Shown: positions 8,335 through 17,829 of the stretch, piece by piece
Position numbering within the stretch: the first letter of the stretch is position 1
Layout of the letters: each line of letters starts with the position of its first letter
NCBI GenBank assembly: GCA_963746265.1
Contig: CAVVAM010000002.1
Coordinates: 248,001-312,000 of the forward strand
Length of the DNA stretch: 64,000 bases
From: Ilumatobacter sp963746265
GTDB taxonomy: Bacteria; Actinomycetota; Acidimicrobiia; Acidimicrobiales; Ilumatobacteraceae
Direction of reading: 5' to 3'
Notes under the pieces: generated by a model
The model's database searches: none
Told to the model about the DNA's origin: nothing
What the model saw: only the letters and a program-made list of their open reading frames with translations
Program-made: the position numbers and the translations under genes

Positions 8335-10403
8335 CCGCCGACCTCGGCGATGACGGCATCGGGATCGGCCAACAATTCGTCGAAGCGCTCGGCGGGTACG
8401 ACCGGCGTCCCGTTCGACTCCGCCTTGGTCAGCTTGCTCGCGCCGGCACCGAGGCCCACCACCAATGCGAACGTCTTGTTCGACACACTCCCCGGACTCT
8501 TCCCGCCGCGCGAGGTGATCGCGAGCTCGGCCTCTTCACGCGTGTAGCCGGGCACCGTGCCGGTGACGACCACGGTCTTGCCGTCCATCGTCTGCTCGAT
8601 CGCGGCGCGCGCCGCTTCCCGTTCGGCCGCCTCTTCCTCGCTGCCGAAGTTGACACCAGCGGCCTCGAGCCGGTCGATGAAATCCTGGTTCGAGGGTTGC
8701 GCATACCACGAAGAGATCGCCTTCGAGATCACCTCGCCGACACCGTCGACGGCCGAACGCTGTTCGTCGGTGGCGTTCATCACGCGCCGCAGCGTTCCGA
8801 ACTCGGCGGCCAACACCTGCGACGCCGCGGGTCCCAGGTGCTTGATGCCCAAGGCCGTGAGCACTTTCGGCAGCGGTCGGTCCTTGGACGCATGGATGGC
8901 CTCGATCAGCTTCTCGGCGCTGGGCCTTGCGAAGCCCTCCAACTGCTCGACCTGGTCCGCGCCGAGCGAGTAGATGTCGGCTGCGTCGCGCACGAGACCG
9001 GCCGCCGTGAGTTGGAGTACGGTGCGTTCACCGAGCCCCTCGATGTCCATCGCTCCTCGGGAAGCCCAGTACACGATCTTCTGATCGCGCTGGAACGGAC
9101 ACGCGGGCTCGACGCAGCGGGTGTCCGCCTCACCCTCGAGCCGGACGAGAGAACGCTCCAGGGGGCAGGGACACATCGTGGGGAACACCCACGGCTCGGT
9201 GCCCTCCGGCCGCATCGACAGCACCGGACCCACCACCTCGGGGATCACGTCGCCGGCCTTGCGGACGGTCACGGTGTCGCCCGGTCGTACGTCCTTGGCG
9301 GCCACCTGGTCCTGGTTGTGGAGCGTCGCCATGCTCACCGTCGAACCGCCGACGAACACCGGCTCGAGCACCGCGAACGGCGTGGTTCGGCCGGTGCGGC
9401 CCACCGACACCTGGATGTCGCGGAGGAGTGTGGTTCGTTCCTCCGGCGGGAACTTGTACGCGATCGCCCACCGCGGCGCTCGCGACGTCGAACCCAACTC
9501 GTCACGTTGCGCCAGGTCGTCGACCTTGATGACGACGCCGTCGATCTCGTAGCCGAGGTCATGTCGATGTTCCTGGCGATACGCGCAGTACTCGACGACG
9601 GCGTCGATGTCGTCGAAGGTGCGGCGCTCGGCGTTCGTCGGGATCCCGGCGGCGGCCAGGAACTCGAGCGCCTCCCCGTGTGAGGAGAACCGCGGGCCAC
9701 CGACGACCTGGCCCAGCTGGTACGCCCAGAACGACAGCCGACGCTTCGCTGTCATCGCCGGGTCCTTCTGGCGCAGGCTGCCCGCTGCGGCATTGCGCGG
9801 GTTCACGAGGGGCCGTTCGCCGGCGGCCTCGTACTCGGCATTGAGCGCCCCGAACACCGCCGTCGACATGTACACCTCACCCCGGACCTCGAGGACCTGG
9901 GGTGGGTCCACACCGGAGAGCTCGTGCGGGATGTCGGAGATCGTACGGACGTTGGCCGTGACGTCCTCGCCCACGCGACCGTCGCCCCTCGTCGCCGCCT
10001 GGACGAGCTTGCCGTCCTCGTACCGCAGGCTCATCGCCAGGCCGTCGAACTTCAGCTCTGCGACCATGCGCGGGGGCACGCCGTCGAGACCACGAAGCAG
10101 GCGGTCGTACCAGGCTCGCAACTCATCGGCATCCATCGCGTTGTCGAGGCTCGCCATCGGCTCGGCATGGACCACCGGCGCGAACGTGGCGCTCGCCGCT
10201 CCGCCGACCGCCTGCGAGGGGGACGCCTCGTCGGCCAGGTCGGGATGTTCCGATTCGAGGCGGCGGAGCTCGCGGACGAGCGCGTCGTAGTCGGCGTCGG
10301 GCAACTCCGGCGCATCCTGCTCGTGGTACAGCCGGTTGTGGTGAGCGACCTGCTCGCGCAGGTCGGCGATCCGAGCGGAGGCGTCGTCGCGCTGCGTACT
10401 CAT
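8331..10403 (-). CDS. ligA: NAD-dependent DNA ligase
   Basis: A 690-residue LigA that seals nicks using NAD during replication and repair. The N-terminal Ia domain (HHNRLYHEQDAP) is followed by the adenylation motif with nucleophile K118 in ELKFDGLA, an OB fold, a four-Cys zinc finger (CPCP...C...C), helix-hairpin-helix repeats near LEGFARPSAEKL and PAASQVLAAEFG, and a C-terminal BRCT domain. Length is normal. The racemase gene follows in a 4-nt overlap. Start supported by TACACT 8 nt upstream. Confidence 0.98.
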   Translation of the reverse strand: MSTQRDDASARIADLREQVAHHNRLYHEQDAPELPDADYDALVRELRRLESEHPDLADEASPSQAVGGAASATFAPVVHAEPMASLDNAMDADELRAWYDRLLRGLDGVPPRMVAELKFDGLAMSLRYEDGKLVQAATRGDGRVGEDVTANVRTISDIPHELSGVDPPQVLEVRGEVYMSTAVFGALNAEYEAAGERPLVNPRNAAAGSLRQKDPAMTAKRRLSFWAYQLGQVVGGPRFSSHGEALEFLAAAGIPTNAERRTFDDIDAVVEYCAYRQEHRHDLGYEIDGVVIKVDDLAQRDELGSTSRAPRWAIAYKFPPEERTTLLRDIQVSVGRTGRTTPFAVLEPVFVGGSTVSMATLHNQDQVAAKDVRPGDTVTVRKAGDVIPEVVGPVLSMRPEGTEPWVFPTMCPCPLERSLVRLEGEADTRCVEPACPFQRDQKIVYWASRGAMDIEGLGERTVLQLTAAGLVRDAADIYSLGADQVEQLEGFARPSAEKLIEAIHASKDRPLPKVLTALGIKHLGPAASQVLAAEFGTLRRVMNATDEQRSAVDGVGEVISKAISSWYAQPSNQDFIDRLEAAGVNFGSEEEAAEREAARAAIEQTMDGKTVVVTGTVPGYTREEAELAITSRGGKSPGSVSNKTFALVVGLGAGASKLTKAESNGTPVVPAERFDELLADPDAVIAEVGG

Positions 10404-10411
10404 CGTTGCCG

Positions 10412-10417
10412 AGTGTA
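10412..10417 (-). promoter_or_regulatory. -10 box TACACT, leaderless layout
   Basis: Ends 8 nt before the ligA ATG, within the 25-nt gap after the MetE-like gene. Confidence 0.5.
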
Positions 10418-10428
10418 AGCAGCGGGGG

Positions 10429-11475
10429 TCACGTGGCTTGTACGGCTCGCGACACCTCGGTCACGGTCCAACAGACCCGCTCGGCGACCGAGGTGGTGTG
10501 GCCCCCCAGTCCGCACTGCGGAGAGATCAGGCACTGCCGCCGGAGGCGCTCCGGATCACACCCTCGATCGACGAGATCGCGCCACAGCGCATGCAGGCGA
10601 CCGGTGGTCCGTCCTGCGCTCCCGCCGATCGGGCCCTCCGTCGGGACGGCCCCCCAGACGATCCAGCCACCTGCCCGGAGGAACCGGTCGACGTACCCCG
10701 AGTACGCAACGAGCGAGGACCGCGCGGGCAGCGACAACACCTTCGGGCCCGACGCGAGCAGGGTGGCCAGGTCGACCTCGCCGCACGAGTGGACGCCGAC
10801 CGTCGCACGCGGCTCGACCGCCGCCATCGCCGTGGAGAGCAGATCGACCGCCTCGTCGGGTGCGATCGGGAAATCATGGTTCATCAGGTCGTCCAGGAAG
10901 GGCTCGTCGAGGACCACGAGCTGGGGGGAGTCCGGCAACACGGCCGCAACGGCATCCGTCAGCGCCACGAGGTGGCTCCTCACCAGCCGGCCCGCCATCG
11001 GGAACGCCACGTCGGAGTCGGCGCCCGCTCGACGGAGGGCGAGACCCACGCTGATCGGACCGACGAATTGCCACTTGACCGGACCGACATGCCCACGCTC
11101 GACCGCCAGGTCGAGGCAGGCTCGGAGCCCGGCGAAGGTGTCACGCCAGAGCTCGGTCCGCACGTCGGCCGCCGGATCGAGTCGCGCAACGTCGATCGCA
11201 ACCGTTCCGTACTGACCGAGCGTGACACCGGGTGCGCCCACGAGGGCCTGCGCGATCGGCGCCTCGGCCGGCGAGCGCCGCGGCAGGCTCGGCATCGTCA
11301 GGACGTCGAAGGCGTCCAGGCTGAATTCGGCCGCCGCCAGGATGTCACGGTGGGGGAGGCTGCCGACGCCGACACTGGCGGCAGGTGCGACGACGTCGAG
11401 GAACGTCGGCTGCGACGTCGCCGTGACCGAACGCGACCGATCGGCGAGGGGTGCCGATGCGTCGTCCATGGCCAT
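10429..11475 (-). CDS. MetE C-terminal-like (cobalamin-independent methionine synthase superfamily) protein
   Basis: A 348-residue protein of the UROD/MetE superfamily. Likely zinc ligands are in VGVHSCGEVD and SPQCGLGGHT, the H-x-C and downstream C pattern of MetE. It lacks the MetE N-terminal half. A conserved gene of this type lies next to ligA in mycobacteria (Rv3015c beside Rv3014c), and the function there is uncharacterised. It could transfer a methyl group to a thiol or be a degenerate relative. ATG 11475 and in-frame ATG 11469 are both possible; a weak CATGCT box lies 9 nt before the latter. Confidence 0.75.
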   Translation of the reverse strand: MAMDDASAPLADRSRSVTATSQPTFLDVVAPAASVGVGSLPHRDILAAAEFSLDAFDVLTMPSLPRRSPAEAPIAQALVGAPGVTLGQYGTVAIDVARLDPAADVRTELWRDTFAGLRACLDLAVERGHVGPVKWQFVGPISVGLALRRAGADSDVAFPMAGRLVRSHLVALTDAVAAVLPDSPQLVVLDEPFLDDLMNHDFPIAPDEAVDLLSTAMAAVEPRATVGVHSCGEVDLATLLASGPKVLSLPARSSLVAYSGYVDRFLRAGGWIVWGAVPTEGPIGGSAGRTTGRLHALWRDLVDRGCDPERLRRQCLISPQCGLGGHTTSVAERVCWTVTEVSRAVQAT

Positions 11476-11593
11476 CGGAGCATGGTGACATCTCTCGACC
11501 TTCGGTGACGACTTCGGCCCGCAACCGTCTCACGGCGCCGCGTGGCCTCCTCGTCCTGACCGATTCCGGTCATCCGACGGCCAGACTGAGACC

Positions 11594-12481
11594 GTGCCGG
11601 CCCCATCCGTCGTCGATCGGTTCCTTCCCTGGCTGCTGCGTCTCGCGTGGATCGCCGTGCTCGTGACCGGTGGCGCGGCGATCGACGGAGCGACGGCATC
11701 AGGGTCAGCCACCGTCGGCGACGTCACCCGGTACACGGCGTTCGCCGGCTGGGTCGTCGGCGTCCTGGCGATGGCGATTCCGGCCGTCACCAGCCTCACG
11801 GCGGTCCGGCTCGCCGTTCCGATGTCGGTCCCGATCGCCGTCGTCGCGCTGATCGCCGGGGCCGACGGGCTCGACGGCTCGCTGTTCCTCGTCGCGAGCA
11901 CGTTGACCACACTGATCGCCTCCTCGGCCGAGCTCGGGCGGATCTTCGTGCAGGCCTCGGCGTACGGCGAGGAGGACAGGTATCTGCTCCGGCCCCCGGT
12001 CGCCTACGCGGCCGCCGCCGCCGTCGCCTGGTTGATCTGGACGGCGCTCGTGGTCTCGACGCCGTTGTTGCTGGCGGACGGCCGGTGGATCTCGGGGTCG
12101 CTGGCGTGCTTCGGTGCCGTCGTACTGACGGTCTTCGGGTGGCCGAGGTGGCATCGGCTGGCGCGCCGCTGGTTCGTGATCGTGCCGATCGGCGTCGTCG
12201 TCCACGACTCGCTGGTGCTGGGCGAGACGCTCATGCTGCGACGTCAGGAACTGGAGCGGATCCGGCTCGCCCCCGCCGGCACGGAGGCCGCGGATCTCAC
12301 CGGCCCCACGTCCGGGCACGCCGTCGAGATCTCGACGAACGAGTCGGTGACCGTCTTCCTCGCCGCGACCCCGAAACAGCCGCGTGGGACGATCATCCAC
12401 CTACGGTCCTGTCTGGTCGCGCCGTCACGCCCGGGACGAGCGCTCGCCGCAGCATCGAACCGCCGGCTTCCAGTCGGCTGA
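11594..12481 (+). CDS. multi-pass membrane protein of unknown function
   Basis: A 295-residue protein with about six hydrophobic segments in its first 200 residues (for example LLRLAWIAVLVTGGAAI and FAGWVVGVLAMAIPAV). A cytoplasmic-looking tail of about 90 residues follows, including VHDSLVLGETLMLRRQELERI, which resembles a regulatory or substrate-binding extension. It sits convergent to mnmA in a neighbourhood where actinobacteria often keep a similar gene. I do not recognise a family. It starts with GTG; CAGACT, 6 nt upstream, is a weak -10 candidate. Confidence 0.7.
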   Translation: MPAPSVVDRFLPWLLRLAWIAVLVTGGAAIDGATASGSATVGDVTRYTAFAGWVVGVLAMAIPAVTSLTAVRLAVPMSVPIAVVALIAGADGLDGSLFLVASTLTTLIASSAELGRIFVQASAYGEEDRYLLRPPVAYAAAAAVAWLIWTALVVSTPLLLADGRWISGSLACFGAVVLTVFGWPRWHRLARRWFVIVPIGVVVHDSLVLGETLMLRRQELERIRLAPAGTEAADLTGPTSGHAVEISTNESVTVFLAATPKQPRGTIIHLRSCLVAPSRPGRALAAASNRRLPVG

Positions 12482-12500
12482 ACCGCGAACTCGGGTCAAC

Positions 12501-13547
12501 TCAGCGAGTGGCGACCCCGCCGCCGAGCACCCGACGGTCGGACAGGTCGTAGAACACGACACTCTGGCCGGGAGCGACCCGCCGCTGCGGCTCGGACCAC
12601 GACACCAGCACCGAGCCGCCGGTCGATCGGATGCCAGCGGCCCGGGCCGCTCCGTGCGCACTGCACTGGACGAGCACTCGTCCGTCCACCGGCTCGTCGA
12701 CCCAGGTCGCGTTCTCGACGACGAGTGACGAGCGGTACAGCTCGACGTCATCGCCCACCGTCACCACGGCGTCGGGGACGTCGACATCGACCACGTAGCG
12801 CTTGGGCCCACCGCCGGGGAGCCCGATCCCCCGCCGCTGTCCGACGGTGACCATCTCGACGGCGTCGACGCGACCGAGCGTGGTGCCGGTCCGATCGACG
12901 ACCGTCCCGGGGCGGAACGGGATGCGATCACCCAGGAACGACTCGCGGCCTCCGGTGCTGGTGATGAAGCACACGTCCTGGCTGTCGGGCTTGGTGGCTG
13001 TTCGGAGACCGATCTCGGCCGCCAGCCGTCGCACCTCTGTCTTGTCGATGTGGCCGACCGGGAACATCGTGCGACGAAGATCGTCCTGGTCGAGCATGTG
13101 CACGACGTAGCTCTGGTCCTTGGCGACGTCCGCGCCCCGCTCGAGCGTGAACCGGCCGCTGCGGTCGCGCCCGATGCGGGCGTGGTGGCCGGTCGCGACG
13201 GCGTCGAATCCGAGCTGGTCCGCCCGACGGAGCAGGCGATCGAACTTCACGTGGCGATTGCATTCGATGCACGGGTTGGGTGTGATCCCCATGGAGTGGT
13301 CGCGCACGTAGGGCGCGACGACGTGCCGTTCGAAGTCGTCGCCGAAATTGAAGACCAGATGGTCGACGTCGAGCTGCTGCGCCACACGCCGTGCGTCGTC
13401 GACGTCGCTCACGCTGCAGCACCCCGAGTCGCTGTCGCCACCCCACAGCTTCATCGTGACGCCGATGACCTCGTGGCCGTCGGCGAGCAGCAGCGCGCCC
13501 GCGACCGACGAGTCGACGCCACCGCTCATGGCGAGCAGCACCTTCAC
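12501..13547 (-). CDS. mnmA: tRNA-specific 2-thiouridylase
   Basis: A 348-residue MnmA that adds sulfur to U34 of Lys, Glu and Gln tRNAs. The ATP PP-loop SGGVDSS is at residues 8-14. The catalytic pair is C96 (NPCIECN) and C193 (DVCFITS). Sulfur comes from a persulfide donor, and the cysteine desulfurase gene ends 13 nt upstream on the same strand, a pairing also seen in mycobacteria (trmU-iscS). It starts with GTG. Confidence 0.97.
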   Translation of the reverse strand: MKVLLAMSGGVDSSVAGALLLADGHEVIGVTMKLWGGDSDSGCCSVSDVDDARRVAQQLDVDHLVFNFGDDFERHVVAPYVRDHSMGITPNPCIECNRHVKFDRLLRRADQLGFDAVATGHHARIGRDRSGRFTLERGADVAKDQSYVVHMLDQDDLRRTMFPVGHIDKTEVRRLAAEIGLRTATKPDSQDVCFITSTGGRESFLGDRIPFRPGTVVDRTGTTLGRVDAVEMVTVGQRRGIGLPGGGPKRYVVDVDVPDAVVTVGDDVELYRSSLVVENATWVDEPVDGRVLVQCSAHGAARAAGIRSTGGSVLVSWSEPQRRVAPGQSVVFYDLSDRRVLGGGVATR

Positions 13548-13560
13548 GCCCGACGCCCCC

Positions 13561-14679
13561 TCACGCTGCCGAACGACGGAGTCGACGGACGCCGTCGACG
13601 ACCACGTCGATGGCGCGGTCGACGTCGTGTCCGGTCGTGGTGTGCCCGAGCGTCATCCTCAGAGCGCCGGCGGCCACCGTACGATCGACGCCCATCGCGG
13701 CGAGCACGTGCGACGGCTCCATGGCACCGCTCGCGCACGCCGACGCCGCGCTGGCGCAGACCTCGGCCTCGTCGAGGAGGAACAGGAGCGACTCGCTCTC
13801 GACCCCGGCCAGGCACACGTGGGCAGATCCGGCGACCTTGCGATCGCGCGGCACGGTCTCCACGACGCCATCGAGCGCGCCGGTGAGACCGTCGACGAGA
13901 CGGTTGCGCAGGCCGGCGAGACGCCGATTCTCGGCCTGCCGCTCGACATCGGTCGCAGCGAGCGCCGCGGTCATCGCCACGATGCCGGCCACGTTGTGGG
14001 TGCCGCTGCGTCGCTCACGCTCCTGACCACCGCCGACCAGCAACGGACCGAGGGTGACGCCGTCACGGATCGTCAACACGCCGACGCCTTTGGGACCACC
14101 GAACTTGTGCGCACTGAAGGACATGCAGTCGACGAGCGGTGCGATCGTTCGCAGGTCGAGCCAACACGCTGCCTGCACCGCATCGGTGTGGAGCACCGCC
14201 TGCGGCGCGCGCCGGCGGACGATCTCGGCGACGGCCGCGAGATCGGTGATGGTGCCGACCTCGTTGTTGACCGCCATGACGCTCACGACTCCGGTCTGGG
14301 CGTCGAGCGCCTCCGCGAGCCGGTCGAGATCGACGTGGCCGGCATGATCGACGCCGACGACACGCCCATCGCGAGCCTCGACGGGATGGAGCACGGCGTG
14401 GTGTTCGGCGGCGGGGCAGACGGGCACGCCCGCACTGCCGGCGATGACCTGGTTGTCGGCCTCGGTCCCGCAGCCGAGGAACACGACCTCACCCGGCTGC
14501 ACTCCCAGCAGTTCCGCGATCTGGTCCCGGGACTCGTCGATCGCCCGACGCGAGTCGCGCGCGAACCGGTGGGATCCGCTGGGGTTGGCGAATCGCTCGG
14601 TGAAGAACGGGAGCATGGCATCGACGGCGCCCTGGCGCATCGGCGTCGTCGCCGCGTGATCGAGGTACGTGAGAGCCAC
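13561..14679 (-). CDS. iscS: cysteine desulfurase, IscS/NifS family
   Basis: A 372-residue PLP enzyme that removes sulfur from cysteine as a protein persulfide. The start YLDHAATTPM is typical. PLP-stacking His is in AEHHAV (92-97), the PLP lysine is K192 in SFSAHKFGGPKG, and the catalytic loop Cys is C315 in SACASG. It supplies sulfur to MnmA just downstream and possibly to the NifU-type protein at 19.6-19.9 kb. The GTG start follows TAACGT by 6 nt. Confidence 0.95.
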   Translation of the reverse strand: MALTYLDHAATTPMRQGAVDAMLPFFTERFANPSGSHRFARDSRRAIDESRDQIAELLGVQPGEVVFLGCGTEADNQVIAGSAGVPVCPAAEHHAVLHPVEARDGRVVGVDHAGHVDLDRLAEALDAQTGVVSVMAVNNEVGTITDLAAVAEIVRRRAPQAVLHTDAVQAACWLDLRTIAPLVDCMSFSAHKFGGPKGVGVLTIRDGVTLGPLLVGGGQERERRSGTHNVAGIVAMTAALAATDVERQAENRRLAGLRNRLVDGLTGALDGVVETVPRDRKVAGSAHVCLAGVESESLLFLLDEAEVCASAASACASGAMEPSHVLAAMGVDRTVAAGALRMTLGHTTTGHDVDRAIDVVVDGVRRLRRSAA

Positions 14680-14685
14680 GGTGCA

Positions 14686-14691
14686 ACGTTA
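14686..14691 (-). promoter_or_regulatory. -10 box TAACGT, leaderless layout
   Basis: Ends 6 nt before GTG 14679; it would drive the desulfurase-mnmA pair. Confidence 0.5.
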
Positions 14692-14724
14692 CCGACCGCC
14701 GGAGCGGACGTCGTGCGGGCGGGC

Positions 14725-14730
14725 TACGGT
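14725..14730 (+). promoter_or_regulatory. -10 box TACGGT with short leader
   Basis: Lies 17 nt before ATG 14748, leaving about 11 nt of leader that includes GAGG 5 nt before the start. This contrasts with the leaderless genes around it. Confidence 0.45.
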
Positions 14731-14747
14731 TCGCCGCCGAGGCCCCG

Positions 14748-15494
14748 ATGGACGGATACGACGACACCAGCTACGGCGACGGGTTCGCCGACGTCTACGA
14801 CGAGTGGTATGCCGACGTCTCCGACGTCGACACCACGGTGGCCACCCTGCTCGAACTCGTCGACGGTGGCAGCGTCCTGGAACTCGGCGTCGGAACGGGC
14901 CGACTGGCACTCCCGCTCGCGGTCGCCGGCAGGCCGCTCGGAGTCACCGTCACGGGGATCGACACGAGCACCGCGATGCTCGACCGACTGGCGGCCCGGG
15001 ACACCGATGACCTCGTGTGTGCACGACGCGGCGACATGGCCGGACCGCTCCCCGACGGCCCCTTCGATCTCGTCTTCGTGGCCTACAACACCCTGTTCAA
15101 TCTCACCGATCCGGCGCGGCAGGCCGACTGCTTCGGCGCTGTCGCCGGTGTTCTCCGCCCCGGCGGCCGGTTCGTCGTGGAAGCGTTCGTACCGCCCACG
15201 GACCATGGCCGGAGCTCCGATGTGTCGGTCCGGTCGGTGGCAGCCGACCGAGTGGTGCTGTCGGTCTCGGTGCAGGACCCCGACCGACAGGTCGCCGAGG
15301 GGCAGTTCGTCGAGTTCACCGAAGCCGGCGGCGTGCGGCTGCGGCCGTGGTCGATCCGGTACGCGTCGGTCGCCGAACTCGACGAGACGGCCGGTGCCGC
15401 CGGGCTCGATCTCGAACATCGATGGGAATCGTTCGCCCGGGGACCCTTCGTCGACGAATCGGATCGCCACGTCACCGTCTACCGGCTGCGCTGA
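14748..15494 (+). CDS. class I SAM-dependent methyltransferase
   Basis: A 248-residue methyltransferase with motif I VLELGVGTGRLALPLA near residue 44 and a following acidic residue in the GIDTS turn. The FDLVFVAYNTLFNLTDP block and the FVVEAFVP strand are also typical. The substrate is unknown; the family includes many small-molecule and protein methyltransferases. It is divergent from the desulfurase gene and upstream of galT. Confidence 0.85.
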   Translation: MDGYDDTSYGDGFADVYDEWYADVSDVDTTVATLLELVDGGSVLELGVGTGRLALPLAVAGRPLGVTVTGIDTSTAMLDRLAARDTDDLVCARRGDMAGPLPDGPFDLVFVAYNTLFNLTDPARQADCFGAVAGVLRPGGRFVVEAFVPPTDHGRSSDVSVRSVAADRVVLSVSVQDPDRQVAEGQFVEFTEAGGVRLRPWSIRYASVAELDETAGAAGLDLEHRWESFARGPFVDESDRHVTVYRLR

Positions 15495-15552
15495 GCGGCC
15501 CCCGTCGACGACAGAGATCCTTCGCTGGTCAACTTCCCGGCAGAGAGCGCTC

Positions 15553-15558
15553 TATCCT
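15553..15558 (+). promoter_or_regulatory. -10 box TATCCT, leaderless layout
   Basis: Ends 9 nt before the galT ATG. Confidence 0.5.
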
Positions 15559-15567
15559 GGGACGGCG

Positions 15568-16554
15568 ATGAGTCAGATGCGGTTGAACCAGTTGACGGGG
15601 CGGTGGGTGACGATCGTCGCCGAGCGGGCGCTACGACCGACCGACTTCGCGCCACGATCCGACGCCGGCTTCGAGTCCGTCGGCGACTGCCCGTTCTGCC
15701 CGGGCAACGAGGAGTCGACGCCGGCCGTGATCGAGACGATCGGCGAGAGCGGTGCCTGGACGCTGCGCGTCGTCCCGAACCTCTATCCCGCGTTCGAGGG
15801 CGATGACGGCTTCGCGGTTCGCCACGTCGGTCCGGTGCACGTGATGGCCGAGGGCACCGGAATCCACGAAGTGTTCGTCTATTCGAACGATCACGAGGGT
15901 TCGCTCGATCAGCTCGACGACGACGGAGCGGGGCAGTTCATGCTGGCGCTCAAGCACCGGTTCGCCGATCACGCCACCCTCCCGAACATCCGCTACACGC
16001 AAGCGATCGTCAACCACGGTCGCGAAGCGGGCGCATCGATCGCCCATCCGCACGGACAGATCCTCGGGCTGCCGTTCGTTCCCGGCGAGGTGCTCGACGA
16101 GGAGCGTGCGTTCAGCCGATTCGCCGGCGGCTGTCTGCTGTGCACCACCGTCGAGGCCGAGATCGCCACGGGCGAGCGGGTCGTGTTCGCCAACGACGAC
16201 GTCGCCGTCATCTGCCCGTACTGGAGCGGGAGCCCGTACGAGCTGTTGATCGTCCCGCGCCGACACGAACTGCATCTGCAGGACGCGGACGATGCGTCAC
16301 TCGAAGCGATCGGGCGTGCCCTTCGCGACTCGACGACGTTCCTCAACCGAGCGATCGGCGACGTCGCGTACAACGTGGGGTTCCACACCGCTCCCCACGC
16401 CCACGAGGGTGAGTACCACTGGCACATCCACGTGTGGCCCAACCTCGTCACCCAGGCCGGCTTCGAGCGGGGCACCGGTGTGATGATCAACATCATGCCG
16501 CCCGAGCAGGCCGCCGAGACGCTGCGCGACAGCGCCTCGCTCGCCGGCTCCTGA
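15568..16554 (+). CDS. galT: galactose-1-phosphate uridylyltransferase family protein
   Basis: A 328-residue HIT-superfamily enzyme. It carries zinc cysteines C41 and C44 (CPFCPGNEE) and the active-site H160-P-H162-G-Q164 triad in SIAHPHGQI. A second zinc-type pair and histidines (HTAPHAHEGEYHWHIH) lie near the C terminus. The family swaps UMP between UDP-glucose and galactose-1-phosphate; bacterial homologues sometimes act on other sugar or nucleotide phosphates. The downstream glycosyltransferase would use such nucleotide sugars. ATG 15568 follows TATCCT. Confidence 0.88.
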   Translation: MSQMRLNQLTGRWVTIVAERALRPTDFAPRSDAGFESVGDCPFCPGNEESTPAVIETIGESGAWTLRVVPNLYPAFEGDDGFAVRHVGPVHVMAEGTGIHEVFVYSNDHEGSLDQLDDDGAGQFMLALKHRFADHATLPNIRYTQAIVNHGREAGASIAHPHGQILGLPFVPGEVLDEERAFSRFAGGCLLCTTVEAEIATGERVVFANDDVAVICPYWSGSPYELLIVPRRHELHLQDADDASLEAIGRALRDSTTFLNRAIGDVAYNVGFHTAPHAHEGEYHWHIHVWPNLVTQAGFERGTGVMINIMPPEQAAETLRDSASLAGS

Positions 16555-16650
16555 TCGGCCGGATCGCGGTCGGCGTCGAAGCTGAGCGAAACGCAGCCTG
16601 AACCCGAGCGACGCATGGGGGTTCGCCACTCCGGCGGCGTCTCGCGCCGC

Positions 16651-16656
16651 TAGCGT
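16651..16656 (+). promoter_or_regulatory. -10 box TAGCGT, leaderless layout
   Basis: Ends 7 nt before GTG 16664 of the glycosyltransferase gene. Confidence 0.55.
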
Positions 16657-16663
16657 TCGATCG

Positions 16664-17827
16664 GTGCGTGTGCTGATCCTCTCGTGGGAGTTCCCGCCGA
16701 GCGCCGCAGGCGGAACGGCAGCCCACGTCGACGGCCTCGCGTACGCACTGGGTCGCCTGGGTCACGAGGTCCTCGTGCTCACCCGCCGGGTCCCGGGCGT
16801 CGAATCCGACACCGTGCTCAGCGGTGTCCGGGTGCTGCGCGCCGACACCGAACTGCCGTGGCTCCCCGACAACCGCGTGGCGAGCACGGCGTCGGCGAAC
16901 CACGCGTTCGTGGCGGCGTTCGCGACGATCGACGGTTGGCGGCCCGATGTGATCCACGCTCACGACTGGTCGGTCGCGTGGGCCGCCGATGTGATCGCGA
17001 CCGCTACCGGCGCGCCCACCGTCACGACATTCCACGGGACCGAGCGCGGGCGTCACGGCGGCCACCTCAAACCGGGCGCCTCGACCGACATCAACAGCGT
17101 CGAATGGTGGCAGGCCTATCGCTCGCGCCGCATGACGGCGGCGACGAAGCTGATGGTCCGGGAGATCGTCGACGGGTTCGAGGTCGACCCGGGCCATGTC
17201 ACCCGGATCCCCAGCGGTATCGACCCGGCCTGGTGGCGGGCCGCCGGACCCGACGAGTCCGCGGTCACGGGCCGGAGCGGGCTCGTGCTGGCCTGGGGCC
17301 GGGTCCAGTACGAGAAGGGCTTCCAGGTGCTCGCCCGAGCCGTCGGCAGCCTGCGCTATCGCATCGGCGGGCTCGAGTGCATGATCGCCGGGCGTGGCAG
17401 CTACCTGCCCGAACTGCAGTCGCAGGTCGACGTGGCAGGTGTGGGCGACATCGTCGAGTTGCCGGGCTTCGTCTCGGACAACGAGCTGCGGGCGGCGACC
17501 CATCGGGCCGGGTGCATCGTCATCCCGTCGCTGTACGAGCCGTTCGGCATCGTTGCGCTCGAGGCGCTCGCAAGCGGTGCCCCCCTGGTCGTGGCCGACA
17601 CCGGCGGTCTGGCCGAGCTCGTTGGCGGTACCGGGTCCGCGCTGCTCTTCGAGCCCGGCAACGCCGAGCAGCTCGCGGACTGCATCGAGCAGGTACTGAC
17701 CGACCAGCAGCTGGCAGACGAGCTCGTGGCGCGCGGACACGAACTGATCGAAGCGACGTACTCGTGGGAGGCGATCGCGGCCCGCACACTCAACGTGTAC
17801 GGCGACGCGATCACGGCGAGCGGGTGA
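16664..17827 (+). CDS. GT4 family glycosyltransferase, glycogen-synthase-like
   Basis: A 387-residue GT-B enzyme. It has an N-terminal WEFPPSAAGGTAAHV acceptor-side loop, an IHAHDW motif near residue 107, the RIPSGID nucleotide-domain entry, and the EPFGIVALEA retaining motif with E292 and E300. The start resembles glycogen synthase/alpha-maltosyltransferase-type GT4 proteins. It probably moves a hexose from a nucleotide sugar to a glycan or lipid; the acceptor is unknown. Confidence 0.85.
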   Translation: MRVLILSWEFPPSAAGGTAAHVDGLAYALGRLGHEVLVLTRRVPGVESDTVLSGVRVLRADTELPWLPDNRVASTASANHAFVAAFATIDGWRPDVIHAHDWSVAWAADVIATATGAPTVTTFHGTERGRHGGHLKPGASTDINSVEWWQAYRSRRMTAATKLMVREIVDGFEVDPGHVTRIPSGIDPAWWRAAGPDESAVTGRSGLVLAWGRVQYEKGFQVLARAVGSLRYRIGGLECMIAGRGSYLPELQSQVDVAGVGDIVELPGFVSDNELRAATHRAGCIVIPSLYEPFGIVALEALASGAPLVVADTGGLAELVGGTGSALLFEPGNAEQLADCIEQVLTDQQLADELVARGHELIEATYSWEAIAARTLNVYGDAITASG

Positions 17828-17829
17828 CC

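Noticed and set aside
13348..15567. A plus-strand ORF extending upstream of galT by 740 codons
   Set aside because: It runs antisense through the desulfurase gene and out of frame over the methyltransferase gene. galT begins at 15568 behind a TATCCT box.
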